Part shown: piece by piece, positions 1-11,228 of the stretch
Numbering within the stretch: position 1 is the stretch's first letter
Layout of the letters: each line of letters begins with the position of its first letter
Source of the DNA: Heterostelium multicystogenum
Lineage: Eukaryota; Evosea; Eumycetozoa; Acytosteliales; Acytosteliaceae
Reading direction: 5' to 3'
Assembly: GCA_003667245.1 (NCBI GenBank)
Contig: RCNN01000029.1
Coordinates: 62,001-126,000 of the forward strand
DNA length: 64,000 bases
Made by a program: the position numbers and the translations under genes
Notes under the pieces: model-generated
Seen by the model: the letters and a program-made list of their open reading frames with translations, nothing else
What the model was told of the DNA's origin: nothing
Databases searched by the model: none

Positions 1-94
1 AAACTATAAAAGAGATAAAATGTAAATCATTTTAAATATCAACAAAAAACAAAATTCTAAACTGTTAATATTAAATACAAATTATTATTCAAAA

Positions 95-692
95 ATGACA
101 ACAACTTTATATTACTTAGATGGCAGAGGACGTGCTGAAACAATTCGTTTCATTCTTAAGCTCAAGGGTATTGCCTTCAATGATGTCAGATTGAAAGGAA
201 TTCCTGAAGATTTGAAAGAAAAAGCACCATTTGGACAGGTGCCATACTACGAAGATGAGAATATTAAATTATCTCAATCACTTTCCATTGAGTCCTATTT
301 GGCCGAGATACATGGACTTGCTGGTCAAACACCAGTTGAACGTGCATTGATCAGTCAATTCGTTCATGCTACCCAGGATGTGTACAATCCCTATTTTCGT
401 GCTAACGATGAAGCCAGCAATACAAAGTTTAAAAATAGAGATCGCACCCAAATTCTTACAAAGATTTGAGCAACATTTGAAACTGGCTGGTGGTGAATAC
501 TTTGTTGGAAACAGATTAACACACGCTGATATCTCAGTTTTTGCATTACTAGACTATTTCCATCAGCAAACTCAAAATAATTTATTGGAGGTTCTAGCAC
601 CATTTACTTTGTTACAACAGTATTATAATAAGATTGCATCTATACCTAATATTTCAGAACATATCAGAACCAGACCAAAGACTAGATTATAA
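95..692 (+). CDS. Glutathione S-transferase, sigma-like
   Basis: Cytosolic GST of about 198 residues, expected to conjugate glutathione to electrophiles. The N-terminal thioredoxin-like half starts with LYYLDGRGRAETIRF, the usual Tyr-containing glutathione-site segment of sigma/alpha GSTs. It contains QVPYYED and QSLSIESYLAE, where Q-S binds the gamma-glutamyl part. The C-terminal helical half has the GST signature FVGNRLTHADISVFALLDY. The two halves lie in different frames. The break is in or near the A5 run at about 431-437, where one surplus base explains it, so a sequence error is the simplest reading. No intron is visible. The start at 95 is the first ATG after an A-rich leader. Family is clear; the exact class is inferred. 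Confidence 0.88.
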
Positions 693-1810
693 ACTATGTA
701 AAATAAACTATTGATTTTGTTTGAATCTTAAACACTCAAGACTAATGTACAGTTGGAACCAAACCACTTCAAGGATTTCTTCTATTTTGAAAATGCTTTT
801 CCAAAGATGGATTGACATTCTTTTGTATTTCTATCAAATCTATTTTTTAAAAAAGCCACATTTTTGATCATCAAAGTAGAAGCTTATTTCTTTTTATACA
901 TTGATAATCCAATATTTCCTTCACTATAAAGAAGATATCTCATCCTTAATAATTTGATATTATTTGATAGGGTATTCATAAATACTAGTTGGATCACTTG
1001 CAGAATGGTATCATATTATTACTACTTTGGAAGACTTTCAAAATAATGAGCTAATCAATATAAGAATTGGAATAACTCTCACTTTTAATGCTTGGTTTAG
1101 TATCATTGTGCTCTATCACCATTGGAAGCTAGGGAAGCATGGATGAATTGTGATGAGAGATAGGATTGGAGAGGTTTTGGAAGATGGAATATAAATATTG
1201 GCTTTATTGAATGGAGTGTGGAGACTTCTGGAGTAAACTGAACTGAGAGAAACTTTTCATTGCTATTGGATCATTCTGCCGATTCATTAGCTATTTTGTA
1301 AATATTGTATCTCAGAAACTTTGTCTCTTTGTTTTAAAAAGTTGTAAGTTTCTGAGAAACTCATCTTTCTGTTATGTATTTCTGTCTTTGGCTCAGTTCA
1401 GAATTTGTTATTTAATAGTTTGAATGATGAAGACTCACAAAGATGCCCAGGCACGTTTGGTTCTGATGATACCCACCATGATATTCTTAATCATAAATTG
1501 AAGAAAAACTCTATTCCAAAAACAAAGATTAGAAGATTCACAAAAATATCAGATTTATTGGTAATTCTAATAAATATCATTTTGAGGTTTTAAAAATCTT
1601 CCAAGTCTTGAAGAACAAAGATCTTGTCGTTTTTTTTCGAATTGGAAGCACTACACTTGTGGTTGTGAGATCTTTTGGTATTTTTAGTCAAAATTTGTTT
1701 AGAATCACTTTTAGTTTTTTTAAAAAAGATCAATCCAAAATACGTCATCATCTTGACTTTATCTATTACTTTTCTCTCCCTTTATACATATAATTTTAAC
1801 AATCTAAAGA
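693..1810. other. Intergenic spacer, no gene seen
   Basis: About 1.1 kb of AT-rich DNA between the GST and the next gene, both on the plus strand. Short open frames near 1405-1600 and 1608-1910 lack codon bias and family motifs. The notable element is a perfect 12-base inverted repeat at 1310-1357, listed separately. The last 200 bases probably hold the promoter of the gene at 1811. Confidence 0.5.
1310..1357. repeat. Perfect 12-bp inverted repeat (hairpin)
   Basis: TCTCAGAAACTT at 1310-1321 is exactly matched by its reverse complement AAGTTTCTGAGA at 1346-1357, with a 24-base loop. It is not AT-simple, so it is less trivial than the many A/T palindromes nearby. It could be a small RNA hairpin or a protein-binding palindrome. 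No function can be assigned. Confidence 0.5.
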
Positions 1811-2677
1811 ATGAGGCATCATCCAAGTATTGGTGGATTAATCGCTACAAATATATTGTTCTTAATTGCCATCGTAGGTTCTTTAGCAGGACCATGGTAC
1901 CATATTTCCTCTGAATTGGTCTTGTCAAATACTCGAACTTATATGATCTCTATAGAACTAAAGTAAGTACAATAATAGTTATAATATTAAAAGAAATTAA
2001 ATGAAACCATCATCATATTAATAATTGGCTAAAATAGATCGTCGTAGAAGGTTTCCCTACAACTTCTTACTACTTTATAGACAATAGCGATTCAGATATC
2101 GCCAAGTTTTTTATTGCACTTGGCTTTTTCCAATATTTGGCCACCATCAGCTTTTTCGTTGGAGGAATCGCCTTGTTGGTCTCTACCGCCAAGCACAACA
2201 AAATCTCTCTCAGAGTCAACAGAGTATTTGCCGTATTTGCTTTGATTTTCGAGATAACTTCAGTGATTGGTTTATTGGGTATCAATTCGGTCTTCAAGAG
2301 AAACCATTTGTGTACCTCTGGAGTTAGCAGCTATTGTGATAGCTTCGCCGGCAAAATCAATTACAATTCAACTAATCTTTCATGGGGTCCATCTGTCAGT
2401 TGGTTCTTTGGTATTGCTGCCTTGTTCTTCTCAATTATGAATTCCTCATTGGTATTCGCAAGATACAGAGCCATCAAACGTCAAGCTCACTGCCACGATG
2501 ATCACTCCCACTTATTTCCACTACAACTGTATATGCTCAACCACACCAACAATATAACCACAATACCAACCACAATATCAACCACAATATCAGCCACAAT
2601 ATCAACCACAACAACCACAATACCAACCACAATATCAGCCACAATACCAACCACAACAACAATCCAATAAATTGTAA
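1811..2677 (+). CDS. Four-transmembrane protein with PQYQ-repeat tail
   Basis: Exon 1 at 1811-1962 encodes an N-terminal membrane segment (LIATNILFLIAIVGSLAGPWY). A GTAAGT intron of about 75 bases follows, ending at 2037. Exon 2 starts at 2038 with VVEGFPTTSYYFID and three more hydrophobic helices (FFIALGFFQYLATISFF; VFAVFALIFEITSVIGLLG; SWFFGIAALFFSIM). The topology is claudin/tetraspan-like, as in dictyostelid-specific membrane families. The tail is rich in Pro, Gln and Tyr. The exon join is one base out of phase and there is a further frame break before the tail (about 2510-2557), so the C-terminal frame ends at 2677. I do not recognise a named family. A cell-surface or endosomal location is inference from topology only. 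Confidence 0.55.
2558..2662 (+). repeat. PQYQ-coding tandem repeat
   Basis: About nine near-identical 12-base units of the type CCACAATACCAA / CCACAATATCAA. In one frame they read (PQYQ)n and then a stop at 2675-2677. The other frame gives an implausible Ile/Thr tract. This identifies the true C-terminal frame of the four-TM protein. Confidence 0.7.
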
Positions 2678-2909
2678 ACATAATTTTTTTAAGATGAAGG
2701 AATGCCAAAGATAATTAATTATCTTTTTTTATTTTTTGCAATTTGTTTTTATGGTGTGTGCATGTAGTGAGTTGTTAAGAGGTGGCAGGAAATGAAGTTG
2801 AAAAACTGACTTGTCATATCTTTAATCATTTTAAAATCAAATTGTGAAGTAGTGTGTGACACGTAAATAGATATAGATATAGGTATAGATATAATTGGAT
2901 ATTAATAGA

Positions 2910-4456
2910 ATGACTGAAAAGCAATCTCAGAATAGAATGCTGTTTGTTATGGTAGATGGTCTTGCTGATGTGTCTATCCCTGCATACAATGGCTTGACTA
3001 CATTACAAAAAGCAAACACTCCAACAATGGACCTAATGGCCAGTACGTAATATGAATATTAGCCTACGCTACATAATAGTACATTCATTAATGCTTAAGA
3101 TGATGATAAATCTTTGCAATCGTTGTTTGTTCTACTTCTATAGAATATGGTGTCAATGGTATTATGGACCAGTCGAGCCTGGTTATGCATGTGGTAGTGA
3201 TACTGCACATCTTTCGATATTCGGTTATGATCCTAGAATGTAATTATTGTGATGACAGCAGCTCTAAATGCTATTCTGATACTAACTCATTAATTTGAAA
3301 TCTAGCTACTATAGGGTAGAGGTGCATTTGAGGCAATGGGCGCAGGTCTGGATATGGTGCCTGGTGATATTGCGTTCAAATCAAACTTTGCAACAATCGA
3401 TACAGCATCTGGTATTGTCACATCAAGAAGAGCTGACAGAAACTTTGAACATCTAGGTCCAATTCTATGTGATTATCTTACTGGAATGTAAGTGGATATC
3501 AGTCTTCCGAACATTCAGAACTCTAGATCTAACTCTTTGCATTCGAATGTTTAGTAAATTACCATCTTTCCCTGACTACAGAGTCGATGTTAAATATGCA
3601 ACAGAACACAGATGTGGAATTAGAGTCAGAGGACCAGGATTGACAGACGCAATTACAAATACAGATCCTCTCAAAGATAATCTACCACTTCTCAGGGCAA
3701 AACCTTTGGATGACAGTCAACAAGCGGAATTCACAGCTAGATTGGTAAATGAGTTGTCAGATGTAATACAAGCAGCTCTCGAGAAGCATCCCATCAATGC
3801 TGAACGTGCTAAAGAAGGATTAGCACTTGCAAATGTCGTGTTACTCAGAGGTTGTGGTGTTAGAGCGGAGGCACCTACATTTTTGAAGAAATATAATATG
3901 CGTGCATTCATGATTGCTCCAACCTGTATTATTGCTGGACTTGGAATGTCTATCGAGATCGACTTGGTAGAGGCCAGGAGGAACCGGTGACTATCACACC
4001 GACTTTGATTCAAAAGCTAGAACTGCAGTGGCTACTTTGAAGAGTGGAAAATACGATTTTGGATTCTTACATATCAAGGCAGTCGACGATGCCGGACACG
4101 ACAAGGATGCTGATCTCAAAGTCAGACTCTTAGAGAAAGTAGATGCAATGCTCTCCAAGATTGTCAGTGAGCTAGAGAAAGCAGAACTGGAAGGTGTAGC
4201 AAAGTTTTCCATATGTCTAACAGGAGACCATTCGACACCGGTGCTCTCAGGAGACCACTCATGCGAGCCAGTACCATTTACAATCAGCAAGCCACTTCTA
4301 ATGATGCAACCACAATCACATCAGAATTGGAAATTCATCGACACTGTTCAACAATTCTCAGAAATAGACTGTAGCAGTGGTGCACTTGGAAGATTCCCTG
4401 GCTCACAGATTATGGAATATTATAACTCAATATATGAATACAAACCTATAATGTAA
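2910..4456 (+). CDS. apgM: 2,3-bisphosphoglycerate-independent phosphoglycerate mutase, archaeal type
   Basis: Interconverts 3- and 2-phosphoglycerate in glycolysis using two metal ions; alkaline-phosphatase superfamily. Exons are about 2910-3042, 3144-3239, 3306-3487 and 3555-4456, with GTACGT, GTAATT and GTAAGT donors. Diagnostic stretches are MLFVMVDGLADVSIP (metal Asp), ACGSDTAHLSIFGYDPR, GRGAFEAMGAGLDM, RADRNFEHLGP, TEHRCGIRVRGPGLTD, IAPTCIIAGLGMS, FGFLHIKAVDDAGHDKD and CLTGDHSTPV. These match the archaeal-type (ApgM) family rather than the longer bacterial/plant iPGM. At least three frame breaks occur: near 3163 (a C lost from a C run), near 3315 (a G lost from a G run) and near 3975. 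All conserved blocks survive, so these look like sequence errors. Confidence 0.93.
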
Positions 4457-4645
4457 TATTAGAAATAGAATATAAATATATAATATCAACGTTCACGTAA
4501 TACTTGTTTAAATAATTATTTTATTATATCTCCTTTTGAAATGAAAGAAGATTTGTAGTGGGAGTAATATTACTTTGTTCGTATTTTATAATATTGTGGC
4601 AAAGAAAAAACTAAAGGTATATTATTATTGATTATTGGGTGATGA

Positions 4646-5760
4646 TTACTTTTGCTTTGGGTTTCTGACAACTCTGCTGTTGAAAGTGAAATCATCTTGA
4701 TTCAAAAACTCGTACAAAACTCTCCAATATGATGTGTGATAACGCAATCCCTTGGTGTAGAACTCAGCAGCGATTGAGGTCAATCTTGGCAAGTAAATCC
4801 ATGGAACACGTACGAAATCGTGGTGTTCATTGTGATAACCAATGTTGAAACCGAGGGTGTTGATGATACCGTAGGTTGAGTAGGTCTCCTGTTCTGATTG
4901 AGTGACAGCGAAATGCTCGGCAATCCAACGGGCTCCGAGTGGATGCATCAAGAAACCGACTGACATCAATGATGAAAGGACCAAATAGAGCATACCCCAA
5001 CCACCAACCCATTGGTACATAATGTAGGTGAATACAATGTTGAAGATGTAGTTCATGACCATCCAGATTCCGAATGGTGATTGATCCTTCAATGGATAGA
5101 AAGCTGATCTCAAAGCAATGACGATCGAATAGAAACAGAACCAAACTGCCTTACCAAGAGCTGAGTGTCCAAGAATAGAATTTTCATATGGAATTGGTAC
5201 GTCTGGATCAGTGTATGTCTCGTTCAAGAATGAGTGGTGGAGCTATAAGAATGTAATTAGTATACTAGCAGAACAAAAACATTTTTCTATACATACTCTA
5301 TGGTAGTGACGGAAACTAATACCAGCTGGAATGATATGTGGAAGATCGGCAATCAAAAGGAAGAGACTGTTCATACTGTGAGATTGGAATACAAGGTCAT
5401 GAGTAAGTTCATGAATTAATACCCAAAGAGCGTGTGAAACAGTTGCACCGAAAACGTAAGCTACGACCAAGATTGTCAAGAATGAGGCATTAGCCATAAT
5501 CTTGGCAGTGATCATCAATGCTGCAACCAATGAAATGACCCAGAATGCAGTTGGTGTGTAATAAGTTGGGAAATTGAGTACCTCTGGATATTTCTCAGAG
5601 ATGAGCTTTCTTCTGGTCCAATGTTGTTGAACTGCCTCGACACGAATATACTCATCCTTTGGATCGTAATGCTCCATTGGTCCAGTACCAGCAAGTGGTG
5701 GTACACCTGACTTTGATGGATACTTGACTCTTTCTTTAGTAGCACTTTACCTTTACCCAT
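4646..5760 (-). CDS. Sphingolipid delta-4 desaturase (DEGS1 family)
   Basis: Endoplasmic-reticulum di-iron desaturase that converts dihydroceramide to ceramide. Exon 1 (5297-5760) starts MGKGKVLL and holds the first histidine box, IHELTHDLVF. A 54-base intron (5243-5296) splits the second box, which reads HYHRLHH across the junction. Exon 2 (4646-5242) carries the third box, GYHNEHHDF. Hydrophobic helices flank the boxes. Length is about 353 residues, normal for DEGS1. One base is missing near 5728, between KVLLKKE and the conserved VKYPSKSGVPPLAGTGP segment. The gene converges with apgM; the stop codons are about 190 bases apart. Confidence 0.92.
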
Positions 5761-7806
5761 TTTTATCTATCTATAGCACAAACTTGTTTATTAATATTTG
5801 ATCCTACTACTGCTATTAGAAATTAAAAATCAAAAAAAAATAATATGATTGATTTGGATTGCTATGATTTTTTAAATTTTATCGTTTTAATCTGGTTTGC
5901 TACCAAAGCAAAGTTAAAAAACGAGTACTTTAAAATGATGCTGATTAATTCTTAATATGTATTTTTAAAACAAATATCTTTTAATACTATCGTTTGATTT
6001 ATATGTTTATATATTATTTTATTTGCTATTGTATTGTTGTAAAGCAATTAGATAAATGTTGGCATTTTGAAAGCATGTCCAATATTTTGAATAATAATAT
6101 GTATGTAAGGGATGAGTAAAGGGTGATATTGTCAAAATTCATATTATTGACATAATATAATTTATTGTCTTGTGGTGTGTGAGTTTAGCGAGAATACTAT
6201 TTATTATTCAGGTCATACTCATTACAAGTTAGGGCTGAATCCTATCTTAATAGTATAATACTACTTAAAATTAAAACAACAACAGTGAAAAATATTCAAT
6301 ATATTAGTCTTTAACTCAGAAGGGGGACACAATTGTGAAAATGAATAAAATTAGTTTGTTTTTACTATTAATGTCAATGACAATTGTTATTTTCTACTTT
6401 TGTTAAGAGTGTTGTTTGTTTGTTACCAAATAGTCGAATCTATTAAATTAATTAGATATCTAAAAATAAATAATTAAATATATAAATGATAAACAAATTA
6501 TATAATATATATTATCAAGACAAGAGATGTTTGTAATGAAAGATAAATATGATATATGATTATATTGAACTAAACTAATTGTATATGTTTCATATAAATA
6601 AATAAATATATATTAAACATTATTACATCTACCTACCTATCTTTGATTTATATAATAATCTATCTTAACTAATTGTTTTGAATATTAGTATTTATATATT
6701 AATCTGTAGATAGTTTTATAAAAAATTAATAAAAATAATAGTGTAATATATTTTGGTTTAGGGTAGTAATCGTCTTTTTTTTTTGCTGTTTTTCAAACTA
6801 AAAAATATATTATTATTTTGTCAGGTACAAATTAGTGTGCACATGAAAAAAAAATGTTGAAAAACTCATGGTAGAGATGTTGACCAAACTTATTTCGAGT
6901 GGTTACATCAAAATTTACCAATTTTAATTGCAAAACAAACGTATTTACGCAATGATGACTCCAGGTTGATCAAATGCCTAATGCAAACAAAAGATATGTT
7001 TGTGGATAGGAAATCTTTAAAAAAAAGAATTATGTTTATGTTATAATTGGTTTGGTGAATTTGATCTTTGAGTGGTCCGACCTGTCAACCAGCATGTAGG
7101 TAAGTTATGGCTTGGCAACTTGAATTTCCTTTTTTATCAAATTGCATTTCTCCAACTGATCAAAAAGTATCAGATCTTTATTGAAGCAAACCTTTACCCA
7201 AACAATATCCATCGATACGATCTGCGTGTTGAACTTGAACTCCACATATATATTACATCAAAACAAATTCTTATTTCCTTTTAAAATATTAACAAAACCT
7301 TTGAAATACACCAACTTTCAAGGAAATGATTGGACAGTTAAGAATCAAGAATAGAATGTAGCAATATAACTATGAACGCACTGTTTTACTCTTTTATCTT
7401 ATCTGAAGGAGACAGCACAAATACATATGAGTCTTATACAGAATACTCATGATCAAGACACCAAATCCTAGTTGTATAGTAAAGATACTTTCATAGTATG
7501 CACATCTAAGTAAATTATATCTAATTGATTGATATAGAGATGATCTCGTTCCTAGTTGTTTAGTTTGGTCAGACTTCCAATCTTCAACATTAACACATAA
7601 TGGAGTGAGACTTAATGTGGGACTTCATCCTACTAAGGTGACAAGTAACGTTTTAATTTATGAAATTTGAGATACTCTAGAAATCAAAAAAAAATAAAAT
7701 AAAAAAAACATAAAAAATAATTTCACACAATAAAATTCGAATGATTTGATCGTCATTATTTTTTTTAATTATCAGTAATTATTTATATTAATTGTTTATA
7801 ACAACA
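5761..7806. other. Long AT-rich intergenic region
   Basis: About 2 kb between the divergent desaturase and small membrane protein genes. It is dominated by A/T runs and short repeats, for example TA-rich tracts at 6440-6760. The short open frame at 7072-7284 has no recognisable motif or codon bias. I see no RNA gene. Both ends should contain promoters. Confidence 0.5.
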
Positions 7807-8601
7807 ATGAGACAACAACCACTCGGACAATTCTTCAACTACCAAGTCAAGCAATTCTGGCCATTCCTCGTTGGTGCTGGTGTCTGGTCTGCTTTGATCC
7901 TCAAGGTTCACATGGGTATCGATGGTAAGTACATCTCAATGCAACGCATTTATCATCTGATCAGATTGCCTCAAGACATCATACTTACTCTTATCATCTA
8001 AATTAATACAGATAATGCCAGAAAGCAATCACGTATGATCAATCAATTTTTCAATTCATAATTTATCTAGCAACAATATCAAACAATCAACATCACAAGA
8101 TCATTATCATCCATCATCAATAGATTAATAAGCTAAGAATTGGATAGTGTAGAACAAAGTGGATCCATTGGATTAGTCAATGAATAGATCAGCATTACCT
8201 ATTTCATATTTTAATATAACATATGATTCATTGAATGCAAAAGACAACATAATCAACCAAAATATACACAAGCTAAACTTAAATAGGAGAGAATTCATAC
8301 AATTCAATTGATATAGATTGTTAGTTAGATTGATGAATAGAACGATTGATATGTAAAGAGAAACTATATGTCGACATATACATTAGACTATTAGAATACA
8401 AATTCATTTGATGGATAGATTAAATTCACTTGAAGATAGTTAAATAGATATTTATCACTTGTTGTTGCTTGATAAACCAAAATGAATCAAAATCAAATAC
8501 TAATATAGATATATCTAATATTACAGTCTACTGGAGAAGGTACAAAGATTGCAACACACCCAGAACTCTTCAAGGACAAGCACGGTCATGGTCACCACTA
8601 A
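7807..8601 (+). CDS. Small single-TM, probably mitochondrial inner-membrane protein (ATP synthase subunit-like)
   Basis: Exon 1 (7807-7924) starts MRQQPLGQFFNYQ and contains one membrane helix, FWPFLVGAGVWSALILKV, before a GTAAGT donor. A 21-base exon at 8012-8032 (DNARKQS) and a last exon at 8527-8601 ending THPELFKDKHGHGHH are plausible. The second intron is unusually long, about 490 bases. The total is about 70 residues. A basic N-terminus, an aromatic-Pro-Phe membrane entry and an acidic/basic tail resemble small F1Fo ATP synthase subunits such as fungal Atp18 (i/j), but similarity is weak and the name is a guess. The last join is one base out of frame. The final exon has clear coding character. 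Confidence 0.5.
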
Positions 8602-9299
8602 ACACTTTATAGAAATATTGGTCGATAATATTATTTACAAATACATCTAAGGTTAGAGAAGTAACCAAGAATACAACACTTAATAATGAACTATCTTTGG
8701 TTGTCCACTAACTTTAATATACACCAACACTTGATACAAATATACACATTCATCACTACAAAGTAATAATAATAAATTAAAAAGAACCTTTCAAACATGT
8801 ATAAGAGTACGACTGAATACAACGTTATAATACCAACATTAGAACAACAAGAAATGATCAGTTGATTGATCAATGTTTTGTGTCATCCAAGTTGAGAGTT
8901 GTTAGCGCAGTTGTCGGTCACGGTTAATGTTAATTTGATATACAAAGAGTTTACTTTATTTACTTTTGTTGTAATATATTTTATAAAGCTAATGTTGAAT
9001 GATATCCTATATTCAATGCACCCATTCTGTCACGCCATAGCTGGTATTATCATTTGACACTTTTGATGAATATCAAATAAGTATGATTATGGTGGCTTTG
9101 GGTTTGTCATACCACAGAAGTCATTCAACCAATATTGAGAGGTTGAAGAAGAGCGAGGAAAGGATGGAGGTTGTAGTTGTTTCAAAATAAAAAAAAAGAT
9201 AATTATATACTCTATATGTATTATGATGATACAATTATAATGATTGTTAAGATTGGATTGTTGAGTTATAAAAGTTATGTTGTATTATGCCTCTGTTTG
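8602..9299. other. Intergenic region with one orphan open exon
   Basis: Mostly AT-rich. On the minus strand, about 9186 down to 9087, there is a coding-looking stretch of non-repetitive composition ending SQYWLNDFCGMTNPKPP and a TAA. No start codon lies between it and the syntaxin stop at 9300. It could be the last exon of an unrecognised small gene or a chance open frame. Nothing else is seen here. Confidence 0.3.
9087..9186 (-). CDS. Orphan coding-like exon, unassigned
   Basis: Minus-strand open stretch reading PPSFPRSSSTS then QYWLNDFCGMTNPKPP and a TAA at 9087-9089. Third-position and amino-acid composition look more coding than the surroundings. No ATG is found just upstream, so it would need an upstream exon. 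No family recognised. Confidence 0.2.
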
Positions 9300-9846
9300 C
9301 TATGTAGATGCAGCCAAAGCAATAACTACGATCAAAACCAATATCAATACACAAATGCACACCCCAATGACCTGTTGTTTTGGCATCTCTAGTCAAACGT
9401 AAAAACCTCTTGATGCATTTCTGAGTCTCGTTGATGTAGTGTCGACATGGTCGTTAAGATCGTCCAACATGATACCTTGCTTCTCAGCTTCATTTCCAAT
9501 GGCTATAGCAATGTCTTTTTTGATTTAGCACACTACGTGAAAGTGAATCCAACAGTTTATCCTGATCTGACATCACATCTCTTTGTCTTTCAAAAGTTGC
9601 TCATTATTGAACTGACGAGTATAATCTGTATCCTGTGGTTGTCCCCATTTTCTTCCACCTCCACCATTTCCACCTTCGCCATCAAACAATTTACTCCTAA
9701 CGAAACGATCATCAATAAGCATGCCTATCACAAAATATACATAGTTCTACATACTTTGCATCCTGTGATAGATATGGTGTATTTAAATTTGGTCTATTAA
9801 AACCACCTCCACCATTATTACTAAAGTTACTATTATAATTACTCAT
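9300..9846 (-). CDS. Qc-SNARE, syntaxin-8-type
   Basis: Tail-anchored SNARE for endosomal membrane fusion. Start at 9846 (MSNYNSNFSNNGGGG, Asn/Gly-rich). A 58-base intron (9697-9754, GTATGT to GTTAG) joins DAK to SKLFDGEGG. The SNARE helix includes QRDVMSDQDKLLDSLS, IAIAIGNEAEKQGIMLDDL and NDHVDTTSTRL. The layer-0 glutamine is in the EAEKQG segment, as in syntaxin-8/Tlg1-type Qc-SNAREs. A single C-terminal membrane anchor (VLILVLIVVIALAA) ends at a TAG at 9300-9302. There are at least three one-base frame breaks, one in an A6 run and one in a T run, so no single open frame covers the gene. The protein is confident; the numbering of paralogues is not. Confidence 0.82.
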
Positions 9847-10926
9847 CTTCAATCTCAATCTAATTCTATTTAATTAGCTATTATATAAAATTAAATATTT
9901 GTTATCTACAAATCTAATCGGCTACTATAACTAACTACCTCTTTCTTTACTATCTGTTCTTTACTAAGTTTATACAAGAAGACTAGACAGGCTCCTATAC
10001 TAGACTAGCTAGACTATATTAAAAACAACAAATACGATGCTAATACTAGATAGATAGTATACTTTAATCTAAATATATAGTATACTATAATCTAAATCTA
10101 TTATATATATTAATCTATATGTTACAATTATAATAATAATAATAAATAACTTTTAAAATAGTAGTTTATCAAAAACATAAAATATAAATAAAAATAATAC
10201 TAACTAAAATGAAAAAATTAATAAGGATAATACTTCTTGTTATATTGGTGCTGTCAAGGTTGCGCACAGTCAGGTAGTTTTCTTAAGAAATAGCAACTCT
10301 GCTTCTACTCATATTAATTAATTTTTTTTTTTTTTAGGAACAAACACATAACGTTATATCCAAATACAACCAATTTTGGAATTAATTAACTCAAAACAAC
10401 AACACAGTGTCAACAATACAATATAATATAAAAAAACAAATATTGTTGTTGAAATAATAATAATAATAATAAATTAAAAATATTAGAATTCCAATGAAAT
10501 TTCATTATTATTAATTTGTTTTAATTGTTTTTATTTTTTCTTTGTTTTTATGATATTGTGTGGTTGTTGTTCTATTGCAACTGTTTTTTTACTTTTATGT
10601 GTGTGGTGTCTGCAATATTGGATGTATTGACCCAAATGAATGAAGTTTGACTTTTTTTTTGCTGATGAATATTGTTGTCTGGCAAAGATTTGAAAATCGA
10701 TACACATCACCATATATTAGTGAAGAAAAACGTCCCTAAAAAATAACAAATTATTTTTGTATTGGTGCAGCAACATCAACCTTTGACAATTTCAAAATAG
10801 TCAACCAACTTTTCATTCATACTTATTTATATTCAAATTGGAATCCAACATATTTATATATTTATAATATTACATTCACCTTTTTGTTTAAATAATCAAA
10901 ATCAATCAAACAAATAAATAAATAAA
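9847..10926. other. Divergent promoter region
   Basis: About 1.1 kb between the divergent syntaxin and RAMP4 genes. A/T homopolymers, an A-rich tract and AATAAT repeats dominate. The open frame at 10531-10713 is Lys/His-rich noise. No RNA gene or mobile element is visible. Confidence 0.5.
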
Positions 10927-11228
10927 ATGGTAAGTTTGTTTATGTTTACATTGATAAAAGATTATATATATATATGTAAATTATATATATGGGGAGTAGT
11001 GATAATGATGAGTAAATGAATGAATTATTAATATGCTCATTTCTCTTGTATAGAACTCACGTGCCTTAAGACAAAAGACTGAAAAGTATCACAACAACAT
11101 TCGAAAAGAGAGGAAAGGTTGAAGTCAGAAAGAAGGAGGAATCCATTGGTCTCTCACCATACGTTATTGCATTCATTGTTTTTGTAGTTGTTGGTTCATC
11201 ACTCTTGCAAATCTTCAAGGGTCAATAA
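10927..11228 (+). CDS. RAMP4/SERP1-type ER translocon-associated protein
   Basis: Tiny tail-anchored ER protein that binds the Sec61 translocon and stabilises nascent membrane proteins. Exon 1 is only the start codon (10927-10929) followed by GTAAGT. The acceptor TATAG is at 11053. Exon 2 (11054-11228) begins NSRALRQKTEKYHNN, continues KRGKVEVRKKEESIGLSPY and ends with the tail anchor VIAFIVFVVVGSSLLQIFKGQ-type segment. This matches the family order: basic N-terminus, KRGxV, G-x-x-P before the helix, and Q-I-F near the end. One frame break lies near 11097-11107. About 60 residues, normal for the family. Confidence 0.88.

Noticed and set aside
2502..2708. Val/Ile-rich minus-strand open frame
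   Set aside because: Antisense shadow of the CCACAATAC repeat that encodes PQYQ.
2910..4456. Programmed ribosomal frameshifting as an explanation for the breaks
   Set aside because: The breaks differ in direction, lack a shared slippery site or pseudoknot, and occur across unrelated genes, so sequence error is simpler.
9697..9754. A 30-base intron in the syntaxin gene (ending GATAG)
   Set aside because: The shorter choice leads to a stop; the 58-base intron ending GTTAG keeps the frame (DAK-SKLFDGEGG) and is of normal size.
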